From NCBI RefSeq assembly GCF_900142625.1, contig NZ_FRBN01000002.1:124001-188000 (forward strand): DNA of 64,000 bases, written 5' to 3'. The translations under genes were made by a program, and so were the position numbers. The notes below the pieces were generated by a model. It saw nothing but the letters and a program-made list of their open reading frames with translations, did not search any database and was not told where the DNA came from. The first letter of the stretch is position 1, and each line of letters begins with the position of its first letter. Below, in pieces: positions 36,983 through 46,139 of this stretch. This stretch comes from Roseovarius marisflavi. Lineage in GTDB: Bacteria; Pseudomonadota; Alphaproteobacteria; Rhodobacterales; Rhodobacteraceae.

Positions 36983-37795
36983 ATGCATAAAGTTCTGGTT
37001 TTCACCGACATCCATATCCTGCCCGAAGGCGAGACGGTTATCGGGCTTGATCCGTTGGCGCGCTTTACCCAGGGGCTTGCCCATGCGCTCGAACACCACC
37101 CCGATGCCGCGCGCATCGTGCTCTGTGGCGATCTTGCGCATAACGCCGCCCCGACCGAATATGCCCGCCTGAAACAAGCGCTTGCGGGCTGTCCTTTGCC
37201 GGTGGACCTTATGCTTGGCAACCACGACCGACGCGCGCCATTCCTTGCGGAATTCACGCAAACGCCGGTCACCGATGCCGGGTTTGTTCAACACTATCAG
37301 GATATTGACGACTATCGCCTGATCCTGCTCGACACCCTCAACGAGGAGGCCGATGACACCCATTCGGGGCATCTTTGTGCGCATCGTCTGGATTGGCTTG
37401 ATCACGCGCTTGCAAGCGCGGGCAAGCGCCGGGTGCTGGTCTTCACCCATCATCCGCCGATGATCACCGGGTTTTCCGGGATGGACTGGATCGGGCTTCA
37501 CAACCGCGCCGAGTTGATCGAGCGTCTGGTGGCGCATGGTCGCGTGGTGCAGATCATCAGCGGCCATATCCACCGCACCATTCAGGGCGCCGCCGGTGGC
37601 ATCCCGGTCAGCATCTTCAAAAGCCCCTGCCACCAGATGCCGATGGCGCTTGGCTTTCAGGATTCGAGCCTGTCCATTGACGAGCCCGGCGCCTATGGTA
37701 TCTTGCTGCTGCACGACGACGGGGTGATCGTGCATACCGAGGATTTCACCCTGCCGGACCAGACCCCCGAACTTTACGCTAGAAAAAGGCCATGA
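36983..37795 (+). CDS. CpdA-type metallophosphoesterase
   Basis: A 270-residue calcineurin-like phosphodiesterase with the motif series FTDIHI (Asp9, His11), GDLAHN, GNHDRR, FTHHPP and SGHIHR. This is the class III cyclic nucleotide phosphodiesterase pattern; related enzymes cleave cAMP or glycerophosphodiesters, so the substrate is not fixed. The TerC gene follows after 3 bases, indicating one operon. Confidence 0.85.
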   Translation: MHKVLVFTDIHILPEGETVIGLDPLARFTQGLAHALEHHPDAARIVLCGDLAHNAAPTEYARLKQALAGCPLPVDLMLGNHDRRAPFLAEFTQTPVTDAGFVQHYQDIDDYRLILLDTLNEEADDTHSGHLCAHRLDWLDHALASAGKRRVLVFTHHPPMITGFSGMDWIGLHNRAELIERLVAHGRVVQIISGHIHRTIQGAAGGIPVSIFKSPCHQMPMALGFQDSSLSIDEPGAYGILLLHDDGVIVHTEDFTLPDQTPELYARKRP

Positions 37796-37798
37796 GAG

Positions 37799-38518
37799 AT
37801 GATCACGCTTTTGTCCGACCCTGCGGTCTGGGCCGCGTTCCTGACGTTGACGGTGCTGGAAATCGTTCTTGGCATCGACAACGTGATCTTCATCTCGATC
37901 GCCGCCGCGCGGCTGCCCGAGGAGCACCGCGCAAGGGCGCGCCTGATCGGTCTGAGCGGGGCCCTTTTGCTGCGCATCGTGCTGTTGTTCTTCATCGCGA
38001 CGCTGGTGGGGCTGTCAGAGCCGTTTGTCACGGTCTTTGGCTGGGACGTGTCCTGGCGCGATGTGATCCTGGTGCTGGGCGGGCTGTTCCTGATCTACAA
38101 GGCCAGCACGGAAATCTTTGACGAGGTCGAAGGCGAGATCACCACCGACGTCGGCCAATCCGCCGTGCGCGTCACCCTGAGCGCGGTGATCGTACAGATC
38201 ATGCTGCTTGATCTGGTGTTTTCGATTGATTCCGTGATCACCGCCGTGGGGATTGCCGATCATATCGAGGTGATGATCGCGGCGATGAGCGTTGCCATCG
38301 TGGTGATGATGATCGCCGCCACCCCGATTTCCAACTTTGTCGAGGCCCACCCCTCGACCAAGATGCTGGCGCTTGCCTTCCTGCTCATGGTGGGCATGGC
38401 GCTTGTGGCGGACGGGTTTCAGTTTCATGTCGAGCGTGGCTTTATCTATGCCGCCATGCTGTTCGGCGGCGGGGTCGAAATGCTTAATTTGCTGCGCCAG
38501 AAACGCAGGCGCGCTTGA
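37799..38518 (+). CDS. TerC-family integral membrane protein
   Basis: A 239-residue membrane protein with about seven helices. The TerC signatures VLEIVLGIDNVIFISI (with the acidic Glu and Asp in the membrane) and LLDLVFSIDSVITAVG are present. Family knowledge: TerC proteins export manganese, partly to metallate exported enzymes, or confer tellurite resistance. It is co-transcribed with a metal-dependent phosphoesterase. Confidence 0.9.
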   Translation: MITLLSDPAVWAAFLTLTVLEIVLGIDNVIFISIAAARLPEEHRARARLIGLSGALLLRIVLLFFIATLVGLSEPFVTVFGWDVSWRDVILVLGGLFLIYKASTEIFDEVEGEITTDVGQSAVRVTLSAVIVQIMLLDLVFSIDSVITAVGIADHIEVMIAAMSVAIVVMMIAATPISNFVEAHPSTKMLALAFLLMVGMALVADGFQFHVERGFIYAAMLFGGGVEMLNLLRQKRRRA

Positions 38519-38639
38519 GCGACCTGAGTCCCCTCTGCGCCACGGGCTTCCCCCGCGCGAAAAAATCGGCAATGATGGGGAACGGACTGAGGTTTGCCGC
38601 CCGCTGTCATGGGCCCGGCGGATCAGGGAGGAACCACTT

Positions 38640-38933
38640 ATGTGCCGAATTTTTGCCGGGCAAGACCCGGATCGCTATGCGCTTGAAACCCGCCGGATGC
38701 GCCTGAACGGTCAAAGTACCAGCATCCGTCTGGAAAATTCTTTCTGGGGTATTCTGGATGAAATCGCCGCAAGTGAGGGGCTATCGACGCCAGCATTTGT
38801 GTCCAGGCTTCACTCCGAGGTGCTTGAACTGCGCGGTGAGCCGAAGAACTTCACCTCGCTCTTGCGCTGCACCTGTCTTATCCACCGCGAAAGCGGGCTT
38901 GACGCCGACAGCCGCCAGATCGCCGCGGAATAA
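38640..38933 (+). CDS. Ribbon-helix-helix domain protein
   Basis: A 97-residue protein starting MCRIFAGQDPDRYALETRRM. The middle (LNGQSTSIRLENSFWGILDE, then IAASEGLSTPAFVSRLHSEV) fits the RHH_4 type ribbon-helix-helix fold, so it probably binds DNA. A GGGAGGAA site precedes the ATG. It stands alone after TerC with its own upstream region. Target genes are unknown. Confidence 0.8.
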   Translation: MCRIFAGQDPDRYALETRRMRLNGQSTSIRLENSFWGILDEIAASEGLSTPAFVSRLHSEVLELRGEPKNFTSLLRCTCLIHRESGLDADSRQIAAE

Positions 38934-39024
38934 CCCCAATCGGGCATGTAGTAGCGGCTTACTACCTGCCCCCCCAGAGCTTTGGTAACCTTTCCGGACC
39001 AACACACTTGATCCGGAGGGGAAA

Positions 39025-39420
39025 ATGGCCAAAGCCATTCACAGCATGATCCGCGTCCTCGACGAGGCGCGCTCGGTCGAGTTTTACCGCAAGGCCTTTG
39101 GCCTGAACGTGGCAGACCGGCTTGATTTCGAGAAATTCACCCTCGTCTACATGTCCAATTCCGAAAGCGCGTTCGAGGTCGAGCTGACCGTCAACAAGGG
39201 GCGCACAGAGCCCTATGATCTTGGCGATGGCTATGGCCACCTCGCGGTTCTCGTCGAGGACCTTGAGGCAGAGCACGCCCGCTTTATCGCAGAGGGTTTA
39301 GAGCCCCGCAAAATCGTGGAATTCGCGCCCGACGGCAAGCTTGTCGGCAAGTTCTTTTTCATCGCCGACCCGGATGGCTATGAAATCGAAGTGCTCGAGC
39401 GGGGCGGACGTTTCAAATAA
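39025..39420 (+). CDS. gloA: Lactoylglutathione lyase / VOC-family protein
   Basis: A 131-residue glyoxalase I-type protein. It starts AKAIHSMIRVLDEARSVEFY with a metal-ligand His at residue 6, and contains GYGHLAVLVEDLE and ADPDGYEIEVLER with the C-terminal Glu ligand. It should convert the methylglyoxal-glutathione adduct to lactoylglutathione. It has a GGAGGGG ribosome site and is followed by a terminator. Confidence 0.85.
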   Translation: MAKAIHSMIRVLDEARSVEFYRKAFGLNVADRLDFEKFTLVYMSNSESAFEVELTVNKGRTEPYDLGDGYGHLAVLVEDLEAEHARFIAEGLEPRKIVEFAPDGKLVGKFFFIADPDGYEIEVLERGGRFK

Positions 39421-39424
39421 TTTG

Positions 39425-39451
39425 CGGGCGCTTTCATGCGCCTGTTTTTTT
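39425..39451 (+). terminator. Rho-independent terminator after gloA
   Basis: A 7-bp stem (CGGGCGC with GCGCCTG, one G-T pair) and a 6-base loop, followed by seven T residues, starting 4 bases after the gloA stop. The hairpin lies before the ribosome site of the next gene. Confidence 0.8.
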
Positions 39452-39472
39452 GACCAATTGGGAGGAGAACCA

Positions 39473-39997
39473 ATGACTGACGTGAAAACCCGAAAAGGGA
39501 TGACGCGGCGCGAGCTGTTGTCGCGCACCGCGGCCGCAGGGGCCACTTTCGTGGTCGGCACCGGCTTTGTCGCCAGCACCGATGCGGCCTGGGCGCTTGA
39601 GACCACCGCGCTTAGGCCTGAAACCATGGCGACGCTGATCCAGATGGCGCGCGATATCTACCCGCATGACCATGTGGCCGACGAATATTACGCCGTTGCC
39701 GTCAAAGGCTATGACAGCGCCGAGGCCGCCCCGGCGGTCGAGCTTGGCATTGCCGGGCTGAATGCGGCGGCGATGGGCAAGGGTTTTGCCGATTACCTGT
39801 CGATCGGCTGGGAACGCGACCGCGTCGATATCCTGCGCGGTATGGAGGACAGCGCCTTTTTCCAACAGGTGCGCGGCGGTCTGGTGACCGGGCTTTATAA
39901 CCAAAAGGCGGTCTGGCCGCTGTTTGGCTATGAGGGCGAGTCCTTTTCCAAGGGCGGTTACATCGACCGTGGTTTTGACGACATCAACTGGCTCTGA
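39473..39997 (+). CDS. Tat-exported gluconate 2-dehydrogenase subunit 3-like protein
   Basis: A 174-residue protein with a Tat signal (TRRELLSRTA at residues 11-20, hydrophobic region to about 40) and the subunit-3 fold indicated by TLIQMARDIYPHDHVADEYY and GWERDRVDILRGMEDSAFF. It has a perfect GGAGGAG ribosome site. It is followed after 27 bases by the GMC dehydrogenase, which has no signal of its own, so it probably carries that enzyme through the Tat system. Confidence 0.85.
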   Translation: MTDVKTRKGMTRRELLSRTAAAGATFVVGTGFVASTDAAWALETTALRPETMATLIQMARDIYPHDHVADEYYAVAVKGYDSAEAAPAVELGIAGLNAAAMGKGFADYLSIGWERDRVDILRGMEDSAFFQQVRGGLVTGLYNQKAVWPLFGYEGESFSKGGYIDRGFDDINWL

Positions 39998-40024
39998 GCC
40001 ATAGCCAACCGAGGAGGATTACCT

Positions 40025-41596
40025 ATGGCTGCACCTTTTGATCTGAGTGATGACAGCGTGATCGTTGTCATCGGCACCGGCGCCGGCGGCGGCGTCTTGT
40101 CGAACGAACTGGCGCAACGCGGCGTAAGCGTTGTGGCACTGGAAGCGGGCGGGCGTTACCTGCCCGAGGATTATGTCAACGACGAGTGGGAAAGCTTTGG
40201 TCAACTGGCCTGGCTTGACGCGCGCACCACATCCGGCGACTGGCGCGTGGCCAAGGACTTTTCCGGCCTGCCGGCCTGGATCGTCAAGGCCGTTGGCGGC
40301 ACCACCACCCATTGGGCCGGGGCGAGCCTGCGCTTTCAGGACCACGAGTGGAAGGCCGCGACCACCTATGGCCCCGTGCAGGGCGCAAGCCTGCTGGACT
40401 GGCCGATTGACGGGGCCGAAATGGCGCCCTGGTATGATCTGGCCGAGAAAAAGCTTGGCGTGACGCGCACCAATGGCATTCCCGGCCTGCCGGGCAGCAA
40501 CAACTACCAGGTGTTCGAGGCCGGCGCCAAGGCGCTTGGCTATGAAGAGGTCCACACCGGGCGGATGGCGATCAACAGCCAGGAAAACGATGATCGCATG
40601 GCCTGTCAGCAGACCGGCTTTTGCTTTCAGGGCTGTAAATGGGGCGCCAAATGGTCCGCCGCCTATACCGACATCCCGCGTGGCGAGGCGACGGGCAATC
40701 TCGAGGTGCGCGCCAAGGCGCATGTGCAGCGGATCGAGCATGGCGCCGATGGCAAGGTCAACGCCGTGATCTATGTCGACGAGAATGGCGTCGAGCACAA
40801 ACAGATGGCACGCGCCGTCTGTGTCGCCGGCAACTCGTTCGAGAGCCCGCGCCTGTTGCTCAACTCGGCCACATCGATGTATCCCGACGGGCTTGCCAAC
40901 AGCTCGGGTCAGGTGGGGCGCAACTATATGCGGCATTTGACCGGCTCGGTTTACGGTGTGTTCGATAAGCCGGTGAAGATGTGGCGCGGCACCACCATGG
41001 CCGGCATCATGCAGGACGAGGCCCGCCATGACACCTCGCGCGGCTTTGTCGGCGGCTACGAGCTTGAAACCCTGTCGCTTGGCCTGCCGTTCATGGCGGC
41101 CTTCCTTGATCCGGGCGGTTGGGGGCGTGAATTCACAACCGCGCTTGATTCTTACGAGAACATGGCCGGGATGTGGATTGTCGGCGAGGACATGCCGCAG
41201 GAGACCAACCGCGTGACCCTGAACCATGACGTCAAGGATCAGTTCGGCATGCCGGTGGCGAATGTGCATTACTCCGATCACCCCAACGACCGGGCGATGC
41301 GCGATCACGCCTATAAACAGGGCATGGCGATCTATGACGCCGTCGGTGCCACCCGGAGCTTTCCGACGCCGCCCTACCCGTCGACGCATAACCTTGGCAC
41401 CAACCGGATGTCCGAGAACCCGCGTGACGGCGTGGTCAACCGCAACGGGCGGACCCACGATATCGAGAACCTGTTCATCTCGGACGGCTCGCAATTCACC
41501 ACAGGGGCGGCGGAAAACCCGACCCTGACCATCGTGGCGCTTGCCATCCGGCAGGCCGATCACATCGCTGGTGAACTCTCACGCGGCAACCTCTAA
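40025..41596 (+). CDS. GMC-family FAD-dependent dehydrogenase
   Basis: A 523-residue flavoprotein with the FAD site IVVIGTGAGGGVLSNELAQR (residues 14-33) and EAG at the end of the second strand. HTHNLGTNRM-like C-terminal residues (STHNLGTNRMSEN) and LTIVALAIRQADHI complete the GMC C-domain. Family members oxidise alcohols or sugars such as gluconate and pass electrons to a cytochrome, but no cytochrome gene follows here. It is paired with the Tat small subunit upstream. The substrate is unknown. Confidence 0.9.
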   Translation: MAAPFDLSDDSVIVVIGTGAGGGVLSNELAQRGVSVVALEAGGRYLPEDYVNDEWESFGQLAWLDARTTSGDWRVAKDFSGLPAWIVKAVGGTTTHWAGASLRFQDHEWKAATTYGPVQGASLLDWPIDGAEMAPWYDLAEKKLGVTRTNGIPGLPGSNNYQVFEAGAKALGYEEVHTGRMAINSQENDDRMACQQTGFCFQGCKWGAKWSAAYTDIPRGEATGNLEVRAKAHVQRIEHGADGKVNAVIYVDENGVEHKQMARAVCVAGNSFESPRLLLNSATSMYPDGLANSSGQVGRNYMRHLTGSVYGVFDKPVKMWRGTTMAGIMQDEARHDTSRGFVGGYELETLSLGLPFMAAFLDPGGWGREFTTALDSYENMAGMWIVGEDMPQETNRVTLNHDVKDQFGMPVANVHYSDHPNDRAMRDHAYKQGMAIYDAVGATRSFPTPPYPSTHNLGTNRMSENPRDGVVNRNGRTHDIENLFISDGSQFTTGAAENPTLTIVALAIRQADHIAGELSRGNL

Positions 41597-41614
41597 CCGG
41601 GTCCGCGTCCCTCT

Positions 41615-41647
41615 CCCGGCGTTTTAAACTCTCCCCAAGACGCCGGG
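41615..41647 (+). terminator. Stem-loop after the GMC dehydrogenase gene
   Basis: An 8-bp perfect stem, CCCGGCGT and ACGCCGGG, with a 17-base loop, 18 bases after the stop. It has no T run, so it is a moderate terminator candidate. Confidence 0.5.
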
Positions 41648-41858
41648 GGATATGGGCCTCTACCTCGCGGAAGATAAGACACCTCACGCGCGGCGTTTTT
41701 TGGCCGACGCCCCTGCATGCTAGCGAAAGTTCGAATCCGCGCTTCTGTGAATGGCACAGGTCCGCCGCGCAGGCAGGCACAAACCCACCGTTCATCTCCG
41801 GCCAGACGATCGGCCAGGGCCTCGGCAAACCGGCAAGCTGCCCTTCAGGAGCGAAGCC

Positions 41859-42287
41859 CTATTCAGGAACGCTTTCACCACTCCCGCCCATTTCAGATGG
41901 GAAGTCCTTCATTTTCGGCAGACCGTCTTTCATGGGCAAGACGGTTTCGGCATAGTTGACGTGAATGCCGGGCGTGAACGTCTGACTCGGGATCGTGGCC
42001 GCATAAACATCGATCAATCCCCAATGCGGATGGAATGTCATGAGGTGCCCGCCGCACTTTGTGCAGAACTGGCGATCACTCTTCTCAGTCTTCGCGTAGT
42101 GGCCGACATGATCCTTTCCGCGCGTAACCTCAACGTTCTCGTTCTTGAACAACGTGAAGGCATTAACTGGCCCGGCAGACCATGAGCGACAGGACCCGCA
42201 GTGGCAGTATCCCATAGCTTCGGGATCTCCCGTCACTTTGATTTCAACGGTCCCGCAAAAGCACGTTCCCTTTTGTGTTTTGGACAA
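41859..42287 (-). CDS. GFA-family zinc-binding protein
   Basis: A 142-residue protein from a proposed TTG start at 42287, which has a strong GGGGAGGG site 6 bases upstream; ATGs at 42314 and 42356 have none. The glutathione-dependent formaldehyde-activating (GFA) fold is marked by CFCG (Cys 9, 11), GYCHCGSC (Cys 28, 30, 33) and FCTKCGGHL, which hold zinc. Family activity on formaldehyde is doubtful, so the substrate is open. The gene has lower GC than its neighbours and its flanks are empty. Confidence 0.8.
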   Translation of the reverse strand: MSKTQKGTCFCGTVEIKVTGDPEAMGYCHCGSCRSWSAGPVNAFTLFKNENVEVTRGKDHVGHYAKTEKSDRQFCTKCGGHLMTFHPHWGLIDVYAATIPSQTFTPGIHVNYAETVLPMKDGLPKMKDFPSEMGGSGESVPE

Positions 42288-42556
42288 TTCGCACCCTCCC
42301 CTCGTAAGCGTCATCGGCGTGATGCCAACTCTCTCTTCAAGCGCGAAGCTTAGCACAAACCTGCTCCATCGCCGCCTTCTATTTCAACAGACAGACTGTC
42401 GCCCGATCATCCGACCGAACTTGCGGGGCCAACAAGGGTTCACGAACACAAGGGGTCAGGGCGCTTATTTACCGCCACCGCCCCCTCGCGTTCAATCAAG
42501 CGCTTCTCCCGTCTTCCGGCGCCTTGCGTGCCTGAACGACGCCGGGGACGCGGGGG

Positions 42557-42883
42557 CTAGCCCTTGGGAAGATAGGGGATGCCACCCGCCGCGTCGGTAT
42601 CGTCGATCACCCAGAAATGGCCCTCGCTTCCGGCCTGACGGGCCTTGCCGAGCGGGGTATAGTCGGGATCAGTGGCAAAGGCCTTGGCCGCATCAAGGCT
42701 TGGGAATTCCACCAGGGCAATCAGGGTCGTGTCGGGCGGGGTGCCCTCAATGGTGGTGATATTGGCGCTGCGTGACAGGTATTTGCCACCGTGACGCGCC
42801 ACGATCTCGTGCGTCTTGGCGGCATATTCGGGCACCCAGGCATCATCCGTGACCTTGACCTGTGCAATGAGATAGACGGGCAT
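42557..42883 (-). CDS. DUF1330 family protein
   Basis: A 108-residue ferredoxin-like-fold protein beginning MPVYLIAQVKVTDDAWVPEY, with ALVEFPSLDAAKAFATDPDY near the middle, which is the DUF1330 signature. A GGAGGAGG site supports ATG 42883. The family fold is a dimeric alpha-beta barrel; no activity is established. Confidence 0.85.
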   Translation of the reverse strand: MPVYLIAQVKVTDDAWVPEYAAKTHEIVARHGGKYLSRSANITTIEGTPPDTTLIALVEFPSLDAAKAFATDPDYTPLGKARQAGSEGHFWVIDDTDAAGGIPYLPKG

Positions 42884-43104
42884 GTGTTTCCTCCTCCGTT
42901 GCCGGGCGCCGGGTTTCGCGCGCCCCTCTCGTGCAACAAGCCTAGCATGCGACGCGTAAAGGTGCGCGGGTGCTTGCGGCAAAGCTGTTCCTACTTAGGT
43001 CGCAGCGGTCGTCTTTCGGGTTCTGTGAAAAAAATCGACCCGGCGCGTGATTTTCCTCTTGCGGATCAGCGCCATAATTTATAAATCACGCCTCACCCAA
43101 GGAC

Positions 43105-43179
43105 GCGGGCGTAGCTCAGGGGTAGAGCGCAACCTTGCCAAGGTTGATGTCGAGAGTTCGAATCTCTTCGCCCGCTCCA
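43105..43179 (+). tRNA. tRNA-Gly (GCC)
   Basis: A full cloverleaf: acceptor GCGGGCG/CGCCCGC, D-arm GCTC...GAGC, anticodon arm AACCTTGCCAAGGTT with GCC anticodon, T-arm GAGAGTTCGAATCTCTT, discriminator U and an encoded CCA end. Confidence 0.95.
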
Positions 43180-43240
43180 ATTTTTCCATAAATTGGACGC
43201 ACCGGACCCAAGTAAGGGTCAGCCGCCGATGTGACCGCGA

Positions 43241-43792
43241 TTATTGCGGTCGCGGCAAGTCTATATTGTCAAACACCGAAACATCGCCCAGGGTCCGCGC
43301 AAGGATAAGCGCGCCCTCGGATGTGGCCAGCGTGCCAAGCGCCAGCGTGCGCCGCGCCGAGGCGCTTGCCGCCCAATCGCTCTGTTCAAAGGCGCCGATC
43401 AGCCAGCCGATGGTTTCCTCAAAGAACCGGCGCGTTTCGGCGACCACCTCTGGCGGCAGGTCGGCAATCTCGGCGCCGAGCATTCCGCACAGACACATGA
43501 GGTTTTCCTCGACCAGCGAGGCGCGCGTCAAGGCGTGCAGCCTGTCCTGCGCTGCGGTGGCGCTCTTCGGGGCCTCTTCCACCGGTCCAAGAGCCGCCAT
43601 GAACGTCGCCGTATAGCGCCGCGCCACTGCGGCCCCAAGCGCCCCCTTGGTGGGGAAATGGTAATGCACGCTGGCGCTTTTGACGCCGACCGCATCGGCG
43701 ATCTCGCGAAAGCTGACGCCATTATAACCCCGGTTTCGGATCATCGCGTCGGCGGTTTCAAGAATGCGGTGTTTCATGTCTTGCGCGGTCAT
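43241..43792 (-). CDS. TetR-family transcriptional regulator
   Basis: A 183-residue repressor with an N-terminal HTH (residues 8-55: ILETADAMIRNRGYNGVSFR, then SASVHYHFPTKGAL) and a ligand-binding C-terminal half. It is divergent from an SDR gene, and three related operator-like sequences lie between them. It likely represses itself and that gene, released by a small molecule that cannot be identified from sequence. Confidence 0.9.
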   Translation of the reverse strand: MTAQDMKHRILETADAMIRNRGYNGVSFREIADAVGVKSASVHYHFPTKGALGAAVARRYTATFMAALGPVEEAPKSATAAQDRLHALTRASLVEENLMCLCGMLGAEIADLPPEVVAETRRFFEETIGWLIGAFEQSDWAASASARRTLALGTLATSEGALILARTLGDVSVFDNIDLPRPQ

Positions 43793-43809
43793 GGCGGCCC
43801 CTCATGTGT

Positions 43810-43965
43810 CTACCGATAGATAGAGGGAAGTCGCTTCACGATCAAGCTCTGCTGTCGGCTTCGGTGGCTGGCCCAAACCTCAATTGCCTACCTAATGGTA
43901 GATAGTGATTGACTCATAGCGGCGCAGCGCCCATTCAATATATCTACCTACTGATAGGTTGATAG
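43810..43965. promoter_or_regulatory. TetR operator cluster in the divergent TetR-SDR gap
   Basis: Three related CTACC...GATAG sequences: CTACCGATAGATAG (43810-43823), CTACCTAATGGTAGATAG (43888-43905) and one at 43944-43965. The second holds the perfect palindrome CTACC-TAAT-GGTAG, the third ACCTA-CTGA-TAGGT. The outer two flank each gene's start, so they could repress both promoters. Confidence 0.7.
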
Positions 43966-43979
43966 AATCGGAGATTACC

Positions 43980-44747
43980 ATGACACCCACACCCCCTCTT
44001 GCGCTTATCGTCGGCGGCTCGTCCGGCATGGGCTATGCCACCGCCGAACGCCTGCTGAATCGCGGAGTCGAGGTCGCCCTTTTGGCGCGACCCGGCGACA
44101 AGCTTGAAAACGCGGTCAAATCCCTCGGGGCCAAAGGCGCCGTTCACAGCATGGGGATTGACCTGACCCAAGGCGACAGCGTGACCAAGGCGCTTACGGC
44201 CATCGCGGGGCGCGAGCGCCATATCTCGATGCTGGTCAATGCGGCCGGCACCTTTAGCCCCAAATCCTTTCTGGATCACGACGAGGCCGATTTCGACCAT
44301 TACCACGCGCTGAACCGCGCCACCTTTCGCCTGACACAGGCGGTGGCGCGCAACATGGTGGCCCATGGTGGCGGCGCCATCGTCAATATCGGCTCGATGT
44401 GGGCGCATCAGGCGATCAAGGCCACACCCTCTTCGGCCTATTCCATGGCCAAGGCGGGCCTGCACGCACTCACACAGCATCTGGCGATGGAACTTGGCGA
44501 GCATGACATTCGCGTCAACGCCGTGGCCCCGGCCATCGTTGAAACCCCGATCTTCGGTGCCTTCATCGCGCCCGAGGACATCAGCAAGACGCTGCATAAC
44601 ACTTTCGATGCCTTCCACCCGATTGGGCGCATCGGAACGCCCGGCGATATCGCCGCCACGATCGACTTTTTGCTCTCCGATGCCGCCGCTTGGGTCACCG
44701 GGGCGATCTGGAATGTCGATGGCGGGGTCATGGCAGGGCGCAACTAG
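43980..44747 (+). CDS. SDR-family NAD(P)-dependent oxidoreductase
   Basis: A 255-residue Rossmann-fold enzyme with the cofactor motif [12 protein letters not shown] (residues 12-23), the NAG-like motif VNAAG, the catalytic Ser in NIGSMW and the Tyr/Lys pair in AYSMAKAG. It ends [15 protein letters not shown], the usual SDR tail. It reduces or oxidises an unknown substrate. Expression is probably controlled by the divergent TetR protein. GGAG lies before ATG 43980. Confidence 0.9.
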   Translation: MTPTPPLALIVGGSSGMGYATAERLLNRGVEVALLARPGDKLENAVKSLGAKGAVHSMGIDLTQGDSVTKALTAIAGRERHISMLVNAAGTFSPKSFLDHDEADFDHYHALNRATFRLTQAVARNMVAHGGGAIVNIGSMWAHQAIKATPSSAYSMAKAGLHALTQHLAMELGEHDIRVNAVAPAIVETPIFGAFIAPEDISKTLHNTFDAFHPIGRIGTPGDIAATIDFLLSDAAAWVTGAIWNVDGGVMAGRN

Positions 44748-44909
44748 GGCGCTGCCCAACAGGCGCGTGGGCAAAATACGGTCAGTAACCCGCTGACCTG
44801 CGGGGGTTTTTGGGCAACGCCCGCCCCCGCTTTGCCCGCCACCGCCGCTTGGGCCTTGGCGCGCGACCCCGCAGCGATTATACACCGCCCAGCAACCAGC
44901 GGAGGCCCC

Positions 44910-45497
44910 ATGCGCAGCGCCCAGATCAGCCGTAAAACTGCCGAGACCAATATCAGTGTCAACATCGCCCTTGATGGCACCGGATCTTATGACAATCAGA
45001 CCGGGGTCGGCTTTTTCGATCACATGCTGGATCAACTGGCACGCCACTCGCTGATTGACATGAAAATCCGCTGTGAGGGCGATCTTCATATCGACGATCA
45101 CCACACCGTTGAGGATGTGGGCATCGCCTTGGGTCAGGCCCTGAGCCACGCGATTGGCGACAAGAAGGGCATTCGGCGCTATGGCGCCTGCCTCTTGCCG
45201 ATGGATGACGCGCTTGTGCGCGCCGCGCTTGATCTGTCGGGGCGGCCCTACCTTGTGTGGAACATGGAGTTGCCGACCGCCAAGATCGGCACCTTCGACA
45301 CCGAGTTGGTGCGCGAATTCTTTCAGGCGCTCAGCACCCATGGCGGCATCACCCTGCATGTCGATGCGCTCCACGGGATCAACAGCCACCACATGGCCGA
45401 GGCCGCGTTCAAGGCGGTGGCGCGCGCGTTGCGCGAGGCGGTGGAAACCGATCCGCGCACCGCAAACGCCATTCCCTCGACCAAAGGCGCACTCTGA
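44910..45497 (+). CDS. hisB: Imidazoleglycerol-phosphate dehydratase
   Basis: A 195-residue enzyme for step six of histidine synthesis, mono-functional as in alphaproteobacteria. The metal-binding His motifs are present: [29 protein letters not shown], and [15 protein letters not shown] 44910 has GGAGG upstream. It opens the his cluster, with hisH starting 3 bases after its stop. Confidence 0.95.
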   Translation: MRSAQISRKTAETNISVNIALDGTGSYDNQTGVGFFDHMLDQLARHSLIDMKIRCEGDLHIDDHHTVEDVGIALGQALSHAIGDKKGIRRYGACLLPMDDALVRAALDLSGRPYLVWNMELPTAKIGTFDTELVREFFQALSTHGGITLHVDALHGINSHHMAEAAFKAVARALREAVETDPRTANAIPSTKGAL

Positions 45498-45500
45498 GCC

Positions 45501-46139
45501 ATGACAACGGTCATCGTCGATTACGAATCCGGCAACCTGCATTCCGCCGAAAAGGCGTTTCAGAGGATGGCGTCAGAGACCGGCGCAGGCCGCGTTCTTG
45601 TCACCTCTGACCCCGAGGTGATCCGAAGCGCGTCGCGCGTGGTCTTGCCCGGTGACGGGGCGTTTCCGGCCTGTCGTCAAGAGCTGTTTGACCATCGCGG
45701 CGTGTTTGAGGCGATCGAAGAGGCGGTGATCGCCAAGGGCCGCCCTTTCATGGGCATCTGCATCGGCATGCAGATGATGGCGACGCGCGGGCTTGAATAT
45801 CAAGAGACCCCCGGCTTTGACTGGATCGGCGGCACGGTCGAGCATATCGCGCCCGATGACGCGGCCCTGAAGGTGCCGCATATGGGCTGGAACGATCTGG
45901 TGATCGACCATCCGCACCCGTTATTTGATGGCATCGAGACCGGCAACCACGCTTATTTCGTACATTCCTATCATTTCCGCGTGGCCGATCCAGCGCATCT
46001 TTTGGCGCATGTCGACTATGGCGGGCCGATCACCGCCGTGGTCGGGCGCGACAACATCGTCGGCACCCAGTTTCACCCCGAGAAAAGCCAGAATACCGGC
46101 CTGCGGATGATTGCGAATTTCCTGAACTGGACGCCGTAA
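45501..46139 (+). CDS. hisH: Imidazole glycerol phosphate synthase, glutaminase subunit
   Basis: A 212-residue class I glutamine amidotransferase that feeds ammonia to HisF. The nucleophile is Cys87 in GICIGMQMM, and the His-Glu pair is in QFHPEKS near residue 193. It is co-transcribed with hisB; the glutaminase gene starts immediately after its stop. Confidence 0.95.
   Translation: MTTVIVDYESGNLHSAEKAFQRMASETGAGRVLVTSDPEVIRSASRVVLPGDGAFPACRQELFDHRGVFEAIEEAVIAKGRPFMGICIGMQMMATRGLEYQETPGFDWIGGTVEHIAPDDAALKVPHMGWNDLVIDHPHPLFDGIETGNHAYFVHSYHFRVADPAHLLAHVDYGGPITAVVGRDNIVGTQFHPEKSQNTGLRMIANFLNWTP

Noticed and set aside
40019..41563. A 514-residue minus-strand frame opposite the GMC dehydrogenase
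   Set aside because: Same shadow effect; composition is unlike a folded protein and there is no ribosome site.
43944..45542. A 532-residue minus-strand frame spanning the SDR and hisB genes
   Set aside because: It runs antisense to two well supported genes and across their promoter gap.
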